Shown here: positions 61,117 to 64,000 of the stretch, piece by piece
How the letters are laid out: each line of letters starts with the position of its first letter
Position numbering within the stretch: the first letter of the stretch is position 1
Assembly: GCA_016350165.1 (NCBI GenBank)
Contig: CP066225.1
Location: 3,224,001 to 3,288,000 of the forward strand
Reading direction: 5' to 3'
DNA: 64,000 nucleotides
Source: Planctomycetota bacterium
Lineage (GTDB): Bacteria > Planctomycetota > Phycisphaerae > Phycisphaerales > Phycisphaeraceae
Notes under the pieces: model-generated
What the model saw: only the letters and a program-made list of their open reading frames with translations
The model's database searches: none
Told to the model about the DNA's origin: nothing
Translations under genes and position numbers: made by a program

Positions 61117-61131
61117 CTAATCGATGATTAG
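61117..61131. repeat. CTAA-N7-TTAG palindrome, contains stop codon
   Basis: CTAATCGATGATTAG; minus-strand TAA of rpmA is inside. Confidence 0.6.
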
Positions 61132-61367
61132 GCAGAGCGGACGTGGACTTTTTTGCCCTGGAATTCGATGACGCCTTCGGTCAGAGCGAAGAGGGTGTAG
61201 TCCTTACCCATGCCGACTTGGTAGCCTGGCTTGAACTTGGTGCCGCACTGGCGAACGATGATGGAGCCAGCTTTAGCTGCTTGGCCGCCGTAAAGTTTGA
61301 TGCCACGATACTGTGGGTTTGAATCGCGACCGTTCTTAGTTGAACCTTGACCTTTTTTATGTGCCAT
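61128..61367 (-). CDS. rpmA: Ribosomal protein bL27
   Basis: Ribosomal protein of 79 residues at the peptidyl-transferase centre. Opens [16 protein letters not shown], with [19 protein letters not shown] and [19 protein letters not shown]. There is no cleavable N-terminal extension of the Firmicute type. GAGG stands a few bases before the ATG. The bL21 gene, usually next to it, is not in the bases upstream, where an epimerase gene lies instead. Confidence 0.97.
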   Translation of the reverse strand: MAHKKGQGSTKNGRDSNPQYRGIKLYGGQAAKAGSIIVRQCGTKFKPGYQVGMGKDYTLFALTEGVIEFQGKKVHVRSA

Positions 61368-61501
61368 GTGTCACCTCTTGGGCAATGCGGGGGCAGTTTG
61401 GTGGAGCTGCGTCCCGTTGGATTACTTGCAATTATAGAAAGTCCCCGAGTTGTAATCTCGTGGGCGGAGCAGTATAGCGGATTGGAGGGGTGTGAGGCAA
61501 A

Positions 61502-62428
61502 TTAAGCAGGGGCTGGAGCAGGGTTGTTGGGTTGGATACTGTCCATGAAAGGTTGGAATGGGATCTTGATAGGTGGATGAACGGGGGTCCAGCCTGTGGA
61601 TTGTGTGATATATGTGATGTCAGAGAAGGAATTAAAGTCATTTGTGGGGATTTTTAGTGGAATATGTGGGTAGAAATGGTGGATGATGTCTTGATAGGTC
61701 GCATCTGAAGGTTGTAAGCTTTGGCATGGGAAGAAGTTATGGTATCCCGTGAGGTTGGAGTCGAGGCATTTCTGGATAAAAATCGCAGCGTCTGTAGTGG
61801 ATAGGTAGGTGAAGGCTTCGTAGTAGTTGAACAGATCGATGTAGTGGTTTTCGGCTGATGCTGTGATGGCTTGGTGGAAAAGATCTGTTGGATAAATCCA
61901 TGGGAATCGGATCGCAATAAAGCTGGTTGTAGGTTTGAGATTGCCGAGGTCCTGGAGCATGGTTTCGGCATGATATTTTGAGAGTGCGTACCAGTTGTTA
62001 TTGATGATGTGGGGTAAAAACGAGTCGACTGGGAGGTAGGCAATTTGTGCTGGCAGCAGATCTTTTCGTCGCCATCGGGCGGGGAAACCGGCGATTACTT
62101 GCACTGAGGAGGCAAAAAGGACGTGCTGGATGTTTGCCTGTGTTGCGGCGTGGAAGATATTTGCGTTGATGGTGTTGTTGGTATTGAGGATGGTGTGACG
62201 GGGAAATTGGTAACCGTGTGGGATGTTGGCTAAATGGACAATCGCGTCAATGTTTTTGAGTAGTGGCGTGATGGAATTGGGATCAGTTAGGTCGCAAATC
62301 GTTATTGGATAAGGGGCATTTGGTGAGGGGGTGCGGTCGACAGCTAACACATCATGTGAAGAAGCGAGCAAAGCTTGGGCGACTGAAGTGCCGAGCATGC
62401 CAGAAGCGCCTGTGAGAAGAATTTTCAT
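61502..62428 (-). CDS. NAD-dependent epimerase/dehydratase (extended SDR)
   Basis: Protein of 308 residues. The nucleotide site is MKILLTGASGMLGTSVAQAL, with HLANIPHG, FASSVQVI and the catalytic pair YALSK. The extended C-terminal half would bind a nucleotide sugar or similar substrate, which cannot be named. ATG 62428 has GGAG ten bases before; a longer frame to 62458 is not supported. Strongly Asn/Thr/Pro-rich, as expected from the C-rich coding strand here. Confidence 0.85.
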   Translation of the reverse strand: MKILLTGASGMLGTSVAQALLASSHDVLAVDRTPSPNAPYPITICDLTDPNSITPLLKNIDAIVHLANIPHGYQFPRHTILNTNNTINANIFHAATQANIQHVLFASSVQVIAGFPARWRRKDLLPAQIAYLPVDSFLPHIINNNWYALSKYHAETMLQDLGNLKPTTSFIAIRFPWIYPTDLFHQAITASAENHYIDLFNYYEAFTYLSTTDAAIFIQKCLDSNLTGYHNFFPCQSLQPSDATYQDIIHHFYPHIPLKIPTNDFNSFSDITYITQSTGWTPVHPPIKIPFQPFMDSIQPNNPAPAPA

Positions 62429-62877
62429 AAAAATTAAACTCCGCAATGGTTTGGGCATCAGATTGTGGATGACTGGTGTTTTAGTGGATTATGCGTGTGG
62501 TTGTGGAGTATGACAGTGTAGGTTGTTAAAAAAAGATGAAGAGTAGTTTTTACCCTATAAATGTAGCTTGAATTGTAAAAAACAGGCTATTGAGAGTGGT
62601 GTGATTAGGTACAAAGTTGCGCGAATATGATGCTTAACATAGTTAGAAATTGATATCAAGAGATTTTTTCAGTCATTTAAGAGAATGAAATTGTTGTCAA
62701 ATTAGGTCGCAACATTCACTTGCAGGCGCGGAGAGGGTCGTTTAGACTGCGTCACTGGTGGGAAATCAGATTTGTTGTATATGCTGTACCCCATTGGCTT
62801 CACAGTGGTCCGCATTGTGAAGATCGTCGCAATCTACCGACGTTTACGTTCTTTCATAGCTCTTGGGAGGCTACGCG
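62429..62877. other. Intergenic region with small hairpin
   Basis: AT-rich first half, then a stem TTCACAGTG/CATTGTGAA with one G-T pair at 62799-62821, 57 bases before the TTG start of the next gene. No gene recognised. Confidence 0.45.
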
Positions 62878-64000
62878 TTGTTCACCCGTCAGCACCTTTC
62901 CGTATTCGTAGTGTGTACTGGTCTCATCACCGGTTCAGCACTGTTACTTAACGCCGCAGAAGAACCCGCTGCGACTGCCCCTACCGCTGCTGAATTGTAT
63001 GTGCGCGGTATGGATAAGTTTGATTCAGGCGAACTTCAGGCTGCGAAGGAGATCTTTCATCAGATCGATCCGATGCAGCTTCCAAAGGATCAGCGCGTAC
63101 GTTTGTACGAATCGCTGAAGTCTTTGGACGATGTCAAAGCAGAAGCAGAGCATGCCGACAAGGCAGAAGCTGTAGAAGCTGAGCATTCAGAAGAAGTCGT
63201 TGAAGCAACCAAAATCGTACCAGCAGAAGAAGTTAAGGCTCCATCAGCAGCAGATATGCTCGCTGAAGCCGATTCTCTCGTTGATACGACGAAGGCAGCC
63301 GCACTTTACGAGCAGATCCTTGCTAGCGAAGGAGCAGACGCTTCTTTGAAGGCGAGAGCAAAAGCTCGTTTGGCTCAGATTAAGCGCCAGCTTAAGTCCG
63401 ACCTCAATACAGCGCTAACCGCGCTTGCGATGGCAGAAGAAGACCTCAAAGCAGGTCGTCTGGACGAAGCAGCAGCCCGCCTTGAGATGATCAAGGAAGG
63501 CGGCGTTGAGCTTGGTTGGTTCGATAACGGTCGTATGAGCAGTCTCGCAAAGACTGTTTCAGAACGCCAAAATGCATTGGCAGCTGCAGAAGCTGCTCAG
63601 AAGCTTGCCGAAGCTGAAGCTGTAGAAGCTGCCAAGGTAGCTGAAGCCGCTGAAGTCACTAAGGCAGCGGATGCACTTGCTAAGGCTGATGCTGATAAAG
63701 CAGCAGCTGAAGAAGAGACCAAAAAAGCTCTTGAAGATCTCAATGCTGAGATGGCAGAGAAGCTTGCCGCAGCAGAAGCCAAGACTGACGTTGAAGTCAA
63801 GAAGGCAGTTGCAGCAGCAGAAGCCAAGAAAGCTGAAGAAATCGCAGCAGCAGTCGCAGCCGCTAAGGCTGAGGATGTTGAAAAGGCAGCAGCTGAAGAA
63901 GCAGCAGCCACAGCGAAGTCAGCTGATTTGATGGAAGCAGCTCGTTTGGCAGCAGCTAAGCGTAACTTCATCAAAGCTCAGGAAGCAAAAGCCAACGGCC
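62878..64000 (+). CDS. Exported Ala/Glu-rich coiled-coil protein, N-terminal part (cut by window end)
   Basis: Reads to the window edge without a stop (374 codons). The start is TTG 62878: GGGAGG stands seven bases before it, and the product opens with a clean signal (RQHLSVFVVCTGLITGSALLL...NAAEEP). Residues 40-75 look TPR-like (ELYVRGMDKFDSGELQAAKEI), followed by spaced helices and a long Ala/Glu/Lys coiled coil. The end (AAKRNFIKAQEAKANG) resembles the start of another TPR. In planctomycetes such N-termini sometimes precede a secretin domain, but none is visible here, so I leave the function open. Confidence 0.75.
   Translation, partial: MFTRQHLSVFVVCTGLITGSALLLNAAEEPAATAPTAAELYVRGMDKFDSGELQAAKEIFHQIDPMQLPKDQRVRLYESLKSLDDVKAEAEHADKAEAVEAEHSEEVVEATKIVPAEEVKAPSAADMLAEADSLVDTTKAAALYEQILASEGADASLKARAKARLAQIKRQLKSDLNTALTALAMAEEDLKAGRLDEAAARLEMIKEGGVELGWFDNGRMSSLAKTVSERQNALAAAEAAQKLAEAEAVEAAKVAEAAEVTKAADALAKADADKAAAEEETKKALEDLNAEMAEKLAAAEAKTDVEVKKAVAAAEAKKAEEIAAAVAAAKAEDVEKAAAEEAAATAKSADLMEAARLAAAKRNFIKAQEAKANG

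Noticed and set aside
63597-63974. Minus-strand Ala/Ser-rich frame at the right edge
   Set aside because: Antisense of the Ala/Glu coiled-coil region of the exported protein; the plus frame has an SD, signal peptide and consistent coding pattern.
1-64000. CRISPR array, rRNA, tRNA, prophage or insertion sequence
   Set aside because: No regularly spaced direct repeats of array type, no rRNA or tRNA-like stretches, and no transposase, integrase or phage protein were recognised; a covariance-model scan for tRNA would settle the point.

Overview
The window reads as bacterial chromosome, most likely from a planctomycete of the Phycisphaerae type. The pointers are a PEP-CTERM surface protein ending in a PEPA...RRRSA sorting tail, a hybrid GntR/LacI regulator, a MoxR-DUF58-BatA-VWA cluster whose VWA protein carries a glutamine-amidotransferase-like segment, a FloA-type flotillin, many lipoproteins, and starts that often lack a strong Shine-Dalgarno (SD) site. 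This is inference from protein families; no rRNA or tRNA gene was recognised to confirm it. Layout, left to right: an incomplete GntR/LacI regulator (1-1027); a lipoprotein hydrolase and a peptidoglycan neighbourhood (amidase, M14 amidopeptidase, PBP4; 3.2-7.0 kb); a thioredoxin-fold protein; a membrane coiled-coil protein with a Gln/Gly-rich tail (9.4-11.5 kb); an iron-type ABC importer (12.4-16.7 kb) running into an NHL lipoprotein and the VWA, MoxR, DUF58, BatA series (16.8-25.1 kb); minus-strand housekeeping genes (ECF sigma, pdxH, SRAP, SDR, RsuA-type synthase, lptB; 25.2-31.2 kb); a serine hydrolase, glycosyltransferase, Mn-type SOD, second sigma factor, dCMP deaminase and VOC protein (31.4-37.7 kb); a chemotaxis receptor, a NifX-like protein, a thioesterase, an ABC-2 permease and an RnfD-like protein (37.8-46.2 kb); the PEP-CTERM protein and flotillin (46.5-49.6 kb); a DUF2089 regulator with four related small membrane proteins (50.5-52.8 kb); an MnmE-like GTPase, DUF952, three membrane proteins, coaX, two tandem methyltransferases, obg, rpmA and an epimerase (52.9-62.4 kb); and the start of an Ala-rich exported protein that leaves the window. 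The main signals beyond gene content concern base composition and short repeats. The plus strand changes from C/A-rich to G/T-rich near 10.9 kb, back near 30-31 kb, and to G/T-rich again near 53.3 kb. This happens regardless of gene direction, and two of the switches fall inside otherwise intact genes, at Gln-rich low-complexity segments. Two dispersed repeat families lie in opposite orientation in the two kinds of domain. A 15-bp palindrome of form CTAA-N7-TTAG recurs far more often than chance at gene edges and often contains the stop codon. The best candidate for an undescribed gene system is the DUF2089 operon with four paralogous four-helix membrane proteins behind helically phased AT repeats. 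All composition statements come from reading by eye; none was computed.
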